From Natronomonas gomsonensis (GTDB lineage: Archaea > Halobacteriota > Halobacteria > Halobacteriales > Haloarculaceae), in NCBI RefSeq assembly GCF_024300825.1, contig NZ_CP101323.1:2728001-2792000 (forward strand): DNA of 64,000 nt, in the 5' to 3' direction. The notes under the pieces are model-generated. The model did not search any database. It had not been told where the DNA came from and saw only the letters and a list, made by a program, of their open reading frames with translations. Within the stretch, counting starts at the first letter, position 1; each line of letters starts with the position of its first letter. Positions 53,007 through 61,981 of the stretch are shown piece after piece. The position numbers were made by a program, and so were the translations under genes.

Positions 53007-54380
53007 ATGACGAACGACAACGTAGCAACCGACGGTGGTCTCACCCCGGAAGCACAGAGCGTCCTCGACGAAATCGAAGAGAAGAACGTCGACTTCCTTC
53101 GCCTGCAGTTCACCGACATCCTCGGTACGGTGAAGAACGTCTCCGTTCCCGCCGAACAGGCCGAGAAAGCCTTCACCGAGGGTATCTACTTCGACGGCTC
53201 CTCTATCGAAGGGTTCGTCCGCATCCAGGAATCGGACATGCGGCTCATTCCCGACGCGAGCACCTTCGCGGTGCTGCCGTGGCGGAACACCGACGAGCAC
53301 GCTTCGGCCCGGATGATTTGTGACGTGTACAACACCTCGACGGGCGAACCGTTCGAGGGTGACCCGCGGTACATCCTGAAGCAGGCCCTGCAGCGTGCCC
53401 ACGACATGGGATATAAGGTCAACGCCGCCCCCGAACCGGAGTTCTTCCTGTTCGAGGAGGACGAAGACGGCCGCGCGACGACGAAGACGAACGACGCCGG
53501 CGGCTACTTCGACCTCGCGCCGAAGGACCTCGCCTCCGACGTTCGCCGCGACATCATCTACGGGCTGGAGGACATGGGCTTCGATATCGAGGCCTCCCAC
53601 CACGAGGTCGCACAGGGCCAACACGAGATCAACTTCGAGTACGACGACGCCCTGACGACGGCCGACAACGTCGGCACCTTCCGGACGGTCGTCCGCGCCA
53701 TCGCGGCCCAACACGACCTCCATGCGACCTTCATGCCGAAACCCATCGCCCGAATCAACGGCTCGGGGATGCACACCCACATCTCGCTGTTCACCGAGGA
53801 CGGCGAGAACGCCTTCCACGACGGCGACGACGAGTTCGACCTCAGCGAGGAGGCCAAACAGTTCACCGCGGGCATCCTCGAACACGCCCCGGCGATTACG
53901 GCCATCACCAACCCGACGGTGAACAGTTACAAGCGTCTCGTCCCCGGCTACGAGGCCCCCGTCTACGTCGCGTGGTCCGACCGCAACCGCTCGGCGCTCA
54001 TCCGCAAGCCGGCCGCCCGCGTGCCGGCCGCCTCCCGCATCGAGGCTCGCTTCCCCGACCCGTCGTGTAACTCCTATCTCGCTTTCGCCGCGCTCATCCA
54101 CGCCGGTCTCGACGGCATCGAGCAGGGACTCGACTGCCCCGACCCGGTCCGGGAGAACATCTACGAGTTCGACGAGCAGAAACGCGAGGAGTACGGCATC
54201 GAGACACTGCCACAGAACCTCGGCGAGGCCGTCGAGGCGCTCAAGGAAGACGAAGCGATTTACGGCGCGCTCGGCGACCACATCGGTCCGAAGTTCGTCG
54301 AGGCCAAAGAGGCCGAGTTCAAGGAGTACCTCGTCGAGGTCTCCGAGTGGGAACTCGACCAGTACCTCGAGACCTTCTGA
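53007..54380 (+). CDS. glnA: Glutamine synthetase
   Basis: A 457-residue type-I glutamine synthetase, which assimilates ammonium into glutamine with ATP. Markers: [37 protein letters not shown] (near 65), [13 protein letters not shown] (near 140), [18 protein letters not shown] (near 197), [17 protein letters not shown] (near 245, ATP site), [24 protein letters not shown] (near 310) and [21 protein letters not shown]. No adenylylation-site NLYDL-type motif is seen at the usual Tyr position. It ends just before the second three-hairpin element. Confidence 0.97.
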   Translation: MTNDNVATDGGLTPEAQSVLDEIEEKNVDFLRLQFTDILGTVKNVSVPAEQAEKAFTEGIYFDGSSIEGFVRIQESDMRLIPDASTFAVLPWRNTDEHASARMICDVYNTSTGEPFEGDPRYILKQALQRAHDMGYKVNAAPEPEFFLFEEDEDGRATTKTNDAGGYFDLAPKDLASDVRRDIIYGLEDMGFDIEASHHEVAQGQHEINFEYDDALTTADNVGTFRTVVRAIAAQHDLHATFMPKPIARINGSGMHTHISLFTEDGENAFHDGDDEFDLSEEAKQFTAGILEHAPAITAITNPTVNSYKRLVPGYEAPVYVAWSDRNRSALIRKPAARVPAASRIEARFPDPSCNSYLAFAALIHAGLDGIEQGLDCPDPVRENIYEFDEQKREEYGIETLPQNLGEAVEALKEDEAIYGALGDHIGPKFVEAKEAEFKEYLVEVSEWELDQYLETF

Positions 54381-54382
54381 AA

Positions 54383-54510
54383 CGAACTTTTTCCGCCTCG
54401 GGTCGCGCGGAGCGCGACCCCTCGGCGCAAAAACTTCGATGAAAAAGGCGGCGACTCGCTTCGCTCGTCGCCGTGAACCGCGCGCCTGCGGCGCGCGGAT
54501 GCTCCGCTCT
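54383..54510. repeat. Three-hairpin intergenic element, copy 2
   Basis: Hairpin A: GGGTCGCGC (54400-54408), GGA, GCGCGACCC (54412-54420), enclosed by CTTTTTC and GAAAAAG. The linker AAAAACTTCGATGAAAAAGG is identical to copy 1. Hairpin B: CGGCGAC (54449-54455) with GTCGCCG (54467-54473). Hairpin C: CCGCGCGCC (54478-54486), TGC, GGCGCGCGG (54490-54498). Begins three bases after the glnA stop. Confidence 0.75.
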
Positions 54511-54711
54511 CTGTTCTGTTGAACTCATCTGCGAGAGATATATTTGGACTTCGGCTTCGGTCAGTACAGGTAATCCACATATCGTCACACAGTACGGGTC
54601 TACCTACATTGCGTCAGAAACCCCGTGGGAGATACAGAGGGTGTAGTCAGCAAGCCAGTGATTTTGTTTTGTTAAATAAGTTATAAAAAGCCACCAGGGA
54701 GTACTGCAAAA
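54511..54711. other. AT-rich gap after the repeat
   Basis: About 200 bp between the repeat and the end of the winged-helix gene, AT-rich in the last 70 bp (TTTTGTTTTGTTAAATAAG near 54661). With the preceding repeat the gene-free stretch is 331 bp. I see no gene in it. Confidence 0.5.
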
Positions 54712-55149
54712 TTACTGTTCTTCGATTTCGTTATTACCGTTAACTTTGTCCGCAGTCGAATCGGTTGACCTGCCGTGTTTTCGCATTGACCAACGATAGA
54801 GATATTGAAGAACCGGTTGAAGTTCGGACGCACCTTCCGTCGCTGTATACTGTACATAGGGTGGTACTGTCTCGCGTACCTCTCGCGTGAGCAACCCGAA
54901 CTCTTCGAGCTCCTGTAGTCGTCGGGTCAACGTATTCGGTGGGATACTGAGCTGAGTCTCAAGTTCCTTGAATCGCCATGGACCAGCCTCGTCGGCGAAC
55001 TGGGCAAGGACTTCAAGTCCACGCGACCGGCTGAGTACCTCGAACAACTCCAAAATCGTTGGGCCTTCCGAACGGATTTGTTCGCAACTCACGTCTCCGA
55101 TCTGCTCTGCGCTGAAATCTGTCTCTGAAAGTGTAGCTCTATCGCTCAT
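54712..55149 (-). CDS. HxlR-like winged-helix regulator
   Basis: A 145-residue protein with the winged HTH of the HxlR/ArsR type: ELFEVLSRSRGLEVLAQFAD, WRFKELETQLSIPPNTLTRRLQELEEFGLL (positions about 60-95) and a YVQYTATEGASELQPVLQYLYRW wing and dimer helix. The ATG at 55149 is used; the longer frame includes the operator. It is divergent from a MaoC-domain gene and an exact palindrome lies between them. AT-richer than core genes. Confidence 0.82.
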   Translation of the reverse strand: MSDRATLSETDFSAEQIGDVSCEQIRSEGPTILELFEVLSRSRGLEVLAQFADEAGPWRFKELETQLSIPPNTLTRRLQELEEFGLLTREVRETVPPYVQYTATEGASELQPVLQYLYRWSMRKHGRSTDSTADKVNGNNEIEEQ

Positions 55150-55187
55150 AGTTGCAGAGAGGTCCCGAGAGACAAATACATCACGCC

Positions 55188-55213
55188 ACTTCCAGAGGTG
55201 GAAGTCACTTCCA
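55188..55213. promoter_or_regulatory. Triple ACTTCCA operator between the regulator and maoC genes
   Basis: ACTTCCA (55188-55194), GAGG, TGGAAGT (55199-55205), C, ACTTCCA (55207-55213): a perfect 7-bp-arm palindrome plus a third half-site. It lies 38 bp upstream of the regulator start and about 20 bp upstream of the maoC TATA box, where a repressor or activator of both genes would sit. Confidence 0.6.
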
Positions 55214-55232
55214 GTGATGGGATCTCGCACAC

Positions 55233-55241
55233 CATTATATG
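55233..55241 (+). promoter_or_regulatory. TATA box of the MaoC gene
   Basis: CATTATATG lies about 31 nt before the ATG at 55268, giving a leaderless or nearly leaderless transcript. Confidence 0.55.
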
Positions 55242-55267
55242 GTCACTCTACTGCAATCTGCACGCGG

Positions 55268-55726
55268 ATGAAGTACTTCGAGGATTACGAGGTTGGAGAC
55301 ACGAAGACGGTCGGGTCGTTCTCGCTATCGAAGGCGGAAATTGTTGACTTTGCCGAGCGATTCGACCCGCTCTGGCTGCACACCGACGAAGAACGGGCCG
55401 AGCGGGAATCACCCTTTGGCGGAATTATCGCAAGCGGGTGGCACACTATATGTTCGTGCCACGGGATGGTAGTTCAAGACGCCGGAGCGGATTCAGCAGC
55501 AATCGGGTCACCTGGGGTAGAGGGAGTTTCGTGGGAAAACCCAGTATTTCCGGAGGACACGATAACAGTCTCCCGAACAGTCACCGGGAAACGACCCTCA
55601 GAAAAGTTACCTGATCGTGGGCTTCTTACTGTCGAGATATCCGGGAAAAATCAACGGGGACAGAAGGTTGTCACCTATACACCACAAATGTATTACATGA
55701 AAGGTGATCTCTCGGAATCTGGCTGA
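55268..55726 (+). CDS. MaoC-like (hot-dog fold) dehydratase
   Basis: A 152-residue protein with the R-hydratase/MaoC pattern: YFEDYEVGDTKTVGSFSLSKAEIVDFAERFDP at the start (positions 3-34), PFGGIIASGWHT with the catalytic-type Gly/His region near 58, and VSWENPVFPEDTITVSRTVTGK near 98. It probably hydrates enoyl-CoA or a related acyl thioester. The regulator across the operator may control it; its substrate is unknown. AT-richer than neighbours. Confidence 0.87.
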   Translation: MKYFEDYEVGDTKTVGSFSLSKAEIVDFAERFDPLWLHTDEERAERESPFGGIIASGWHTICSCHGMVVQDAGADSAAIGSPGVEGVSWENPVFPEDTITVSRTVTGKRPSEKLPDRGLLTVEISGKNQRGQKVVTYTPQMYYMKGDLSESG

Positions 55727-55915
55727 AGGCGTGGTATGACCGACGCCCGCGCTGTATCTCGCACGGCCATCGGTACATCTCGTTGAGATGATAGAAACCT
55801 CAACCCTCAATCTGCAGTCCTACGTACGGCCCTTTGATTGAGAACAGAGTCTAACGAATAGGTTCCAACAACGCCGCTCTTTCCGCCCTTCGGTACTGAT
55901 GACTCGGCGATATCG

Positions 55916-56563
55916 TCACCGCTCGATACAGTAGTCGACGAAGTTCCGCAGGATGCGGAGCCCCGTCTCGCCGGATTTCTCGGGGTGGAACTGCGTGCCG
56001 AAGACGTTACCCGCTTCGTTTGCGACGATGGCTGGGAAGTCGATATCGTAGTCGGTCGTCGCGACGACGGCCTCGTCATCGTCGGGGGCGGCGTAATACG
56101 AGTGGACGAAGTAGGCGTAGTCGCCGTCAACGCCCTCCGCGATGGGGTGCTCACGCTGGACGGACAGTTCGTTCCAGCCCATGTGTGGGACTTTTTGCCC
56201 CTCGTCGAAGCGGACGTTGCGGCCCGGAATCAAATCGAGTCCCTCCACGTCGCCCTGTCCGACGTGTTCGGCCTCTTCGCTGGAGGTCAGAAGCATCTGC
56301 ATCCCGAGACAGATGCCGAACAGCGGTTTGCCCTCGGCGGCGGCCTCGACGAGTGGCTCACGGAACGGGCCGGCGTTGTCCATGCCTTCGCTGAACGCGC
56401 CGACGCCCGGCAGGACGATGCCGTCGGCGGCATCGAAGTCGGCTGGGTCGTCGGTCAGCGTCACCTCGGCGCCAGCGCGTTCGAGCCCCCGGGTCGCACT
56501 CCGGAGGTTCCCGAGCCCGTAGTCGACGAGGACGACCTCGGCGCTCCGTTGGGTGGTGCTCAT
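55916..56563 (-). CDS. hisH: Imidazole glycerol phosphate synthase, glutamine amidotransferase subunit
   Basis: A 215-residue class-I glutamine amidotransferase that gives ammonia to HisF in histidine synthesis. It starts VVLVDYGLGNLRSATRGLE, has GIVLPGVGAFSEGM, the nucleophile Cys in LFGICLGMQMLL (near 85), VPHMGWN, and the His/Glu pair in FGTQFHPEKSG near 190. The ATG at 56563 is taken; a 13-residue upstream extension is unlikely. hisF is not in the window. Confidence 0.95.
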   Translation of the reverse strand: MSTTQRSAEVVLVDYGLGNLRSATRGLERAGAEVTLTDDPADFDAADGIVLPGVGAFSEGMDNAGPFREPLVEAAAEGKPLFGICLGMQMLLTSSEEAEHVGQGDVEGLDLIPGRNVRFDEGQKVPHMGWNELSVQREHPIAEGVDGDYAYFVHSYYAAPDDDEAVVATTDYDIDFPAIVANEAGNVFGTQFHPEKSGETGLRILRNFVDYCIER

Positions 56564-56697
56564 ACTCGTTCGTGGGCGGGCGGGGGCAAAGTGGGTTTCC
56601 ATCCCTCAAGAGTCGATGTCCGAGCGCAGGCGCGGGGGTGCGCTGGCTGAAAAACTCGTTTGTGCGTTCGTCGATTTTCCCTCAGTAAACCGTATCT

Positions 56698-57282
56698 CTA
56701 AAACTCTCCGAGCCGGGATTGGCCGTCGCTTCCCTCGTCGTCGACGAGGGCGAGCGCCTCGTCGAGGGCGTCGTCGAAGGTCTCCCGCTGGCTGGGGTCG
56801 TACAGCGTTGCCGCGGGGTGGACACAGACGAGAAGCCGTCGCGTCGACCCGGCGATGCGGGCGTCGTGGAGCGTGCCGGCTTCCTTCGTCACCGCGACCG
56901 ACCGCTCCAGCAGATGTTCGGAGGGAACTTTTCCGAGCGTCACGACGACGGCGGGGTCGACGGCGTCGATTTCTGCTTCGAGGTACTCACGGCAGTTCTC
57001 CCGTTCCTCGACGGTCGGGTCGCGGTTCTCCGGCGGCCGACAGCGGACGCAGTTGGTGATGCGAACGTCCCGGCGTGCCAGTCCGCGATCCCGGAGCGCC
57101 TCGGTCAGCACGTCACCGGAGCGGCCGACGAACGGTTCGCCCTCGGCGTCCTCCTGTGCCCCCGGTGCCTCGCCGACGAACAGCAACTCGGCATCGGTCG
57201 CTCCGACGCCGTTGACGATGCGACTCCGGGAGGCACACAACTCCTCACACCGGGTGCAGTCGTGAACTGCGATGTCGTCCAT
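56698..57282 (-). CDS. udg: Type-4 uracil-DNA glycosylase
   Basis: A 194-residue [4Fe-4S] uracil-DNA glycosylase. The first iron-cluster Cys appear as CTRCEELC (about 9-16), the active-site motif is LFVGEAPGAQEDAEGEPFVG (near 34), the remaining cluster Cys are in NCVRCRPPENRDP and ENCREYL, and the second catalytic motif is VCVHPAATLY near 152. It removes uracil from deaminated DNA. A related repair gene follows. Confidence 0.94.
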   Translation of the reverse strand: MDDIAVHDCTRCEELCASRSRIVNGVGATDAELLFVGEAPGAQEDAEGEPFVGRSGDVLTEALRDRGLARRDVRITNCVRCRPPENRDPTVEERENCREYLEAEIDAVDPAVVVTLGKVPSEHLLERSVAVTKEAGTLHDARIAGSTRRLLVCVHPAATLYDPSQRETFDDALDEALALVDDEGSDGQSRLGEF

Positions 57283-57306
57283 GGCGGTCGGTCGCTCCCG
57301 GGCGAG

Positions 57307-57897
57307 TTAATCCCGCCGGAACCCGCCGCCGTCGGCCCCACCGCGGACGGCGTCGACGCGTCGTGCGGCCCGCTTCGCCACCCGAAGCGGCTCGGGCCGC
57401 CGTTCGTAGGTGTAGTCGGCAACGATGCCATCGGCTTCCGCGGCGTCGATGCCGACGCTCCGAACGAAGAGGTCCCGACCGTCGACGGTGACTCGACGGC
57501 GCTCCGGCAGCGCTCGATAGCTGTCGAGGCGGTGTTCGCGCTCGGCGCCCTCGAAGGTGTCTTTGATGGCGTCGGAGAGTCCCTCGCTGTCCTCGAAGGA
57601 GACGGCGACGACGGGTCGGTCAGTCGCCTCGTGAATCGTATCGAGATCGAGGATGTTGTACCACGCCAGCGCGACACCGGCGAGGAACACGTACCGTACG
57701 TCCGGGCGGTCTAAGCGACGCCAGCAGTCGATAATGGCGTCGGTGGCGTCGCTGCCGCCGACGGTACACGACCCGAAAACGAAGTCGTCGACGACTCGGT
57801 TAGCGCGAACCACCGCGCCACCGAGCGTGCTGCTCGCGCCGTCGTCGGTGCCGCGGTAGGACTCCGCGATGCCGAGCGCGCGGCGGCCGGGTTTCAC
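57307..57897 (-). CDS. DUF99 family protein (endonuclease dU-like)
   Basis: A 196-residue protein. KPGRRALGIAESY at the start, TLGGAVVRANRVVDDFVFGSCTVGGSDATDAI (about 23-54) and VRYVFLAGVALAWYNILDLDTIHEATDRPVVAVSFED (about 67-103) are DUF99 (UPF0215) blocks; DUF99 is structurally related to endonuclease V and some members cut DNA at deoxyuridine. It sits upstream of the uracil-DNA glycosylase gene on the same strand, 25 bp away, which fits a deamination-repair pair. Confidence 0.88.
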   Translation of the reverse strand: MKPGRRALGIAESYRGTDDGASSTLGGAVVRANRVVDDFVFGSCTVGGSDATDAIIDCWRRLDRPDVRYVFLAGVALAWYNILDLDTIHEATDRPVVAVSFEDSEGLSDAIKDTFEGAEREHRLDSYRALPERRRVTVDGRDLFVRSVGIDAAEADGIVADYTYERRPEPLRVAKRAARRVDAVRGGADGGGFRRD

Positions 57898-57898
57898 C

Positions 57899-58072
57899 TC
57901 AATGCCCTTTGATTTCCTCGAACGTCTCCAGGAGGTCTTCGCTGGAGGCGTCGTCGTACTCGAATTCGACCTCGCCGTCGTGAGTGGGCAGCGTCGATTG
58001 GTCGGGTTCCTCGATGTCGGTGTCGATTTGCTGGGACTCCTGTTCGGATTCGTCGTAACTGCCGAACCCCAT
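57899..58072 (-). CDS. Small acidic haloarchaeal protein (DUF5786-like)
   Basis: A complete 57-residue, very acidic protein: MGFGSYDESEQESQQ start, a central HDGEVEFEYD and a C-terminal amphipathic helix SEDLLETFEEIK. It matches a small conserved haloarchaeal family whose function is unknown. It ends one base from the DUF99 start and is probably in its operon. Missed by length-filtered ORF calls; the ATG at 58072 is the only plausible start. Confidence 0.82.
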   Translation of the reverse strand: MGFGSYDESEQESQQIDTDIEEPDQSTLPTHDGEVEFEYDDASSEDLLETFEEIKGH

Positions 58073-58165
58073 AGCCACCCGTGGGTACGTGTTACATGAT
58101 TGTAAATGATACGCCGACGGGGACGACGCCGCCAGCATCAATACGGCGGCCCTCCACCGGCGTGT

Positions 58166-58777
58166 ATGGACGTAACCAACGTGACAACGGACGCGGAGAC
58201 GTTCACCTGCAACGCGTATCTCGTCGAGGGCGACCGAACGGTGCTCGTCGACGCGGGTGCGATGGACGGGGTCGTCGACGTCATCCGGGCGCACACCGAC
58301 GGTCTCGACGCCGTCGTGTTGACCCACCAGCACGGCGACCACGTCGCCCAACTCGATGCGGTGTTGGACGCCTTCGACGCACCGCTGTACGCCTACGCCG
58401 ACCACCCGCGTCGGGCCAGCAACCTCGACGACGGCGAGCAGGTGTTCATCGGCGACGAGGCTTTCGACGTGGTGTACACGCCGGGACACGCCGACGACCA
58501 CGTCTCCTTCGTCTCGGAGACGATGCTGTTCAGCGGCGACGTGGTGGTCCACGACGACGGCGCCTTCGACTACGGCAGTTTCGGCCGTACCGACATGGCC
58601 GGCCAATCGCGGGAACGACTCATCGAGAGCATCGAGACGTTACTCGACCGAATGGGCGATGGCGTCGAACACATGTACGCCGGCCACGGCGAGGAGTTCC
58701 ACGGCGACGTTCGCGACGTAGTGGAGACGGCGCTCGGTCGCGCGGAGAAACGCGAACCGAAGTACCCCGAAGAGTAG
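58166..58777 (+). CDS. Metallo-beta-lactamase fold hydrolase (glyoxalase II-like)
   Basis: A 203-residue MBL-fold enzyme with THQHGDH (HxHxDH, near 58), YTPGHADDHVSF (His near 115), FSGDVVVHD (bridging Asp near 131) and a C-terminal YAGHGEEF His. Size and motifs fit glyoxalase II-like or general thioesterase hydrolases; the substrate is unknown. The ATG at 58166 is used because the upstream extension is basic. Confidence 0.9.
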   Translation: MDVTNVTTDAETFTCNAYLVEGDRTVLVDAGAMDGVVDVIRAHTDGLDAVVLTHQHGDHVAQLDAVLDAFDAPLYAYADHPRRASNLDDGEQVFIGDEAFDVVYTPGHADDHVSFVSETMLFSGDVVVHDDGAFDYGSFGRTDMAGQSRERLIESIETLLDRMGDGVEHMYAGHGEEFHGDVRDVVETALGRAEKREPKYPEE

Positions 58778-58846
58778 CGTCTCCAATCACGACGACGACG
58801 AACCGGCGGCTATCGGACGCGATTGACGAGAGAAACGGGTGCCGGC

Positions 58847-58996
58847 TTAGGCCGCGCGGCGTTCCTTCGCCTTCGGACGGAGGTTCTTGTAACCGCACTT
58901 GCGGCATCGTTTCGCTCGCTTGGAGTTTCGGGCGTTACAGCGCATGCAAATCATCTTCTCGAGGGTGCGCTTTTCCGCCTCTTCGAAGTTAGCCAT
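58847..58996 (-). CDS. rpl40e: 50S ribosomal protein L40e
   Basis: A complete 49-residue protein, [15 protein letters not shown]... with zinc ligands CMRC...CRKCG and a basic C-terminus [10 protein letters not shown]. It is the short, ubiquitin-free archaeal L40e, a component of the large subunit. Too short for the ORF filter; the identity is unambiguous. Confidence 0.95.
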   Translation of the reverse strand: MANFEEAEKRTLEKMICMRCNARNSKRAKRCRKCGYKNLRPKAKERRAA

Positions 58997-59099
58997 ACGC
59001 GTTCGGAGGCGGTCGCTACCGTTTAACCTTTCCCTTCGTCGGCGCTCGCGGACCGTCCCGTTCGTGTGGATTTAGGTGGCGCCCCGCTGAAGCCGGGGT

Positions 59100-60137
59100 A
59101 TGTACGACCGCCTTGCGGACCTACGGCTCGTCGTCGACGGTTACGACCTCGAGGCCGCCCAACGCGACGTATCGAGCGGATTCACGCGTGTTTCCACGAC
59201 GATTTCGCTGTTCGGCGACGGCGAGACCGGTCGCGGCGAGGACGTGGGGTACGACGCCGACGACCAGCGCCTGTTTCAGAACACCTACGAAGACGGCGGC
59301 CTCGACCTCTCGGGAGAGTACACGCTCGATTCCTTTTCGGCCCACCTCGATTCACTCTCGCTGTTCCCCGAACCGCCGACCAACGAGGCGGATGCCCACT
59401 ACCGGCGGTGGGCCTTCGAGAGCGCGGCGCTGGATTTGGCGTTGCGGCAGGCCGACACCGACCTCGGGAGCGTCTTGGACCGGCGTTACGACCCGGTCCG
59501 GTTCGTCGTCAGCACGCGTCTGGAGTCGCCCGAGCGCCTCGATGAGATTCGTGCGGTCGCTCCCGACGCCGAGTTCAAACTCGACCCCACCGAGGAGTGG
59601 GACGAGGCGTTCTGTGCCGCGGTCGCCGAACGCGGCGGCGTCCGGACGCTGGATTTGAAGGGTCACTACGAGGGGACCGACGTCGACGGCTCCGTCGACC
59701 CCGACCTCTATCGACGGGTCGCAGAGACGTTCCCGGAGGCCGTCATCGAGGACCCCGCGGTGACCGACGAAACCCGATCCATCCTCGAATCGGTTGCCGA
59801 CCGCCTGTCGTGGGACGCACCGATAACGAGCGTCGAGGACATCGAGGCGCTGCCGTTCGAACCCAACTGGCTCAACATCAAGCCCTCGCGGTTCGGCACA
59901 GTCGAGTCGCTTTTGGCCGCCATCGACTACTGCGAGAGAAACGACATCTCGATGTACGGCGGCGGGCAGTTCGAACTCGGCGTCGGTCGCGGACACATCC
60001 AACTGCTCGCCTCGCTGTTCTATCCCGAGACGCCGAACGACGTGGCGCCGGGAGCGTACAACGCGACGGACCTCGACGAGGATCTGCCGACGAGCCCGCT
60101 CGACGCACCCACTTCCCCCGTCGGGTTCCGGTGGTAA
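59100..60137 (+). CDS. Enolase-superfamily protein (OSBS/epimerase-like)
   Basis: A 345-residue protein with an N-terminal capping domain and C-terminal barrel of the enolase superfamily. Barrel signs: FKLDPTEEW, TLDLKGHYEG, VIEDPAVTDE (metal Glu-Asp), APITSVEDIEALPFEPNWLNIKPSRFGTVES (positions about 240-270, Lys in NIKPSR) and a closing GGGQFELGVGRGHIQ. Metal-binding Asp/Glu are less complete than in characterised muconate or OSB enzymes, so activity and substrate remain open. Confidence 0.78.
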   Translation: MYDRLADLRLVVDGYDLEAAQRDVSSGFTRVSTTISLFGDGETGRGEDVGYDADDQRLFQNTYEDGGLDLSGEYTLDSFSAHLDSLSLFPEPPTNEADAHYRRWAFESAALDLALRQADTDLGSVLDRRYDPVRFVVSTRLESPERLDEIRAVAPDAEFKLDPTEEWDEAFCAAVAERGGVRTLDLKGHYEGTDVDGSVDPDLYRRVAETFPEAVIEDPAVTDETRSILESVADRLSWDAPITSVEDIEALPFEPNWLNIKPSRFGTVESLLAAIDYCERNDISMYGGGQFELGVGRGHIQLLASLFYPETPNDVAPGAYNATDLDEDLPTSPLDAPTSPVGFRW

Positions 60138-60138
60138 T

Positions 60139-60648
60139 TCACTCCTCGCCGCGGTCGAGGTACTCCGACTGGACGGCGACGACTTCGGCCGAATCCGCAC
60201 AGTCGGCGTAGCGCCGGAGGGGTTCGTCGTTCAACTCCAAGAAGGTGTGTCCCCACCGGAACTTCCCGAGCAGTTCCTCTGCGTGGTCGCGCTCGCCGAG
60301 GATACACAGCGCCGCGGCGAACGCCTCGACTGTGTTCAACTGGAACGGCGTCCCGTAGTTGACCGGGTTGGCGGCGACGAGGAAGGGCAGCGCCCGATGG
60401 GGGCCGTCGAGTTTGAACGCCTCGGCCTCGGCGGTTTCCCACGAGCAGTCGAGGACGACGAGGGTATCGCTTTCGTCGGCGTCGGCCGGCGACAGCGCCT
60501 GCTCGGCGTGGGGGTCGAGCACGATTCCGGGCGGGGCCGCCCGCGCCGAGCGATGGAGGGAAACGAGGTCGAAGCGCGCGAGCTTTCGAGCCGAGCACTT
60601 CTCGGGGTCGTCGTCGCCCTCGTATCTGACGTGGAGGTCCACATCCAC
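60139..60648 (-). CDS. tsr3: 18S/16S rRNA aminocarboxypropyltransferase (Tsr3/DUF367)
   Basis: A 169-residue Tsr3 protein. [23 protein letters not shown] begins the family (GTG start at 60648, or the next GTG at 60642), then [28 protein letters not shown] and [26 protein letters not shown] cut here as the SAM-binding C-terminal half. It adds the 3-amino-3-carboxypropyl group to a modified uridine of small-subunit rRNA. An ATG-initiated longer frame is arginine-rich and rejected. Convergent with the enolase-like gene, one base apart. Confidence 0.9.
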   Translation of the reverse strand: MDVDLHVRYEGDDDPEKCSARKLARFDLVSLHRSARAAPPGIVLDPHAEQALSPADADESDTLVVLDCSWETAEAEAFKLDGPHRALPFLVAANPVNYGTPFQLNTVEAFAAALCILGERDHAEELLGKFRWGHTFLELNDEPLRRYADCADSAEVVAVQSEYLDRGEE

Positions 60649-60682
60649 TCCAGCGGGTCGGCGAAGAAAAGTCGCTCGGCCC

Positions 60683-61906
60683 TCAGATGCGCTCGCGGTC
60701 CAGCGTCCCGGCGGCCCGAGCGTCGCCGTCGACGGACCGGCGACTCGGTGACCCACCCGACTTCACGATGTCGAGGGCGGTCATCACGTCGGTTCGGGAG
60801 AGTAGGCCGACGAGTCGCCCGGTCGCCTCGTCGGTTTCGCCTTCGATGACGAGCAGGCGACCGACGCCGTTCTGTTGCATCGTCTCGAAGGCGTCCATCA
60901 CCGACACGTCCGGTTCGACGGCGTGGATGTCGTGGCTCATGATGTCCTCGACGCGGTAGGCGTCGCGTTCGACCGAGTCTATTTCGCGGGCGTCGTCGAG
61001 GGTGACGACGCCGGCGACGCGGTCGCCCTCCATGACCGGGTAGCCGGTGTGGCGTTCACGGAACATCCGTTCGACCAACTCGGCGACAGTCGTCTTCGGG
61101 GAAACCACGTCGAGTCGGTCCCGCGGGGTCATCACGTCGCTGACGGTGACGCCCTCGAAGGCTGCGTTCATCACCGTTCGCGTCGATTCCGAGGCGGCGG
61201 CGATGTAGATGAAGAACGCCAGCACGATGAGCAGCGGATTGAAGTTGATGAGCAGGCCGAACAGCCCCAGGAGGATGGCGAACAGTTGGCCGACGCGGGC
61301 AGCCTGCTGGGTGGCTTGGGCGTGTGGCCGGTTCCGGGCCAACAGTGCCCGGAGGATGCGGCCGCCGTCCATCGGAAAGCCCGGGAGCATGTTGAACACC
61401 GCCAGCACGATGTTCATGATGGCGAGATACGCGAGCGTGAACTGGGCCGCTTCCAGCAGGAAGCCACCGTCGGGAACGATTCGGAAGGCGAAATACGAGC
61501 CCATGCCCGCCAACACCGAGACTATCGGTCCGGCGATGGCGATGTTGAACTCCTGTTTCCAGTCTTCGGGAATCTCCTGCATCTGTGCGATGCCGCCGAG
61601 CAGCCACAGCGTAATCGAGTCGATGTGGACGCCGTAGCGACGCGCCACCAGCGAGTGGCCGAACTCGTGGAGGACGACACAGAAGAACAGCCCCAACGCC
61701 GCGGCCAATCCGATACCGAAGCGGGTCACCGCCGAAGCCGCCAACACCGCGGCGTCGAACTCGACGGTGAACTGCGCGTTGAGGAGGTCGACGAGACTCT
61801 CCAACTGGATTCCGATGAGATAGGCGAACACCGGCAGAATCAGCAGGAACGTCAGGTCCAATTTGATTGGTATCCCGAAGGCGCTGCCGACGCGGAAGTT
61901 CTTCAT
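60683..61906 (-). CDS. Site-2 protease (M50) with CBS domains
   Basis: A 407-residue membrane metalloprotease. Zinc motif [13 protein letters not shown] (near 85) and the second metal motif [14 protein letters not shown] (near 175) lie among about six TM segments; a C-terminal CBS pair (about 255-385; [38 protein letters not shown]) follows. Site-2 proteases cut within membranes, often releasing regulators; CBS domains suggest adenine-nucleotide control. The ATG at 61906 is chosen; the long frame upstream has a different composition. Confidence 0.93.
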   Translation of the reverse strand: MKNFRVGSAFGIPIKLDLTFLLILPVFAYLIGIQLESLVDLLNAQFTVEFDAAVLAASAVTRFGIGLAAALGLFFCVVLHEFGHSLVARRYGVHIDSITLWLLGGIAQMQEIPEDWKQEFNIAIAGPIVSVLAGMGSYFAFRIVPDGGFLLEAAQFTLAYLAIMNIVLAVFNMLPGFPMDGGRILRALLARNRPHAQATQQAARVGQLFAILLGLFGLLINFNPLLIVLAFFIYIAAASESTRTVMNAAFEGVTVSDVMTPRDRLDVVSPKTTVAELVERMFRERHTGYPVMEGDRVAGVVTLDDAREIDSVERDAYRVEDIMSHDIHAVEPDVSVMDAFETMQQNGVGRLLVIEGETDEATGRLVGLLSRTDVMTALDIVKSGGSPSRRSVDGDARAAGTLDRERI

Positions 61907-61981
61907 GGGTGTTTGTGGGTCCGCGAACCTATTAAAAGACTGACCGACGGGTTCGTACTCCCCCGGTTCGTAGCCGCGGGT

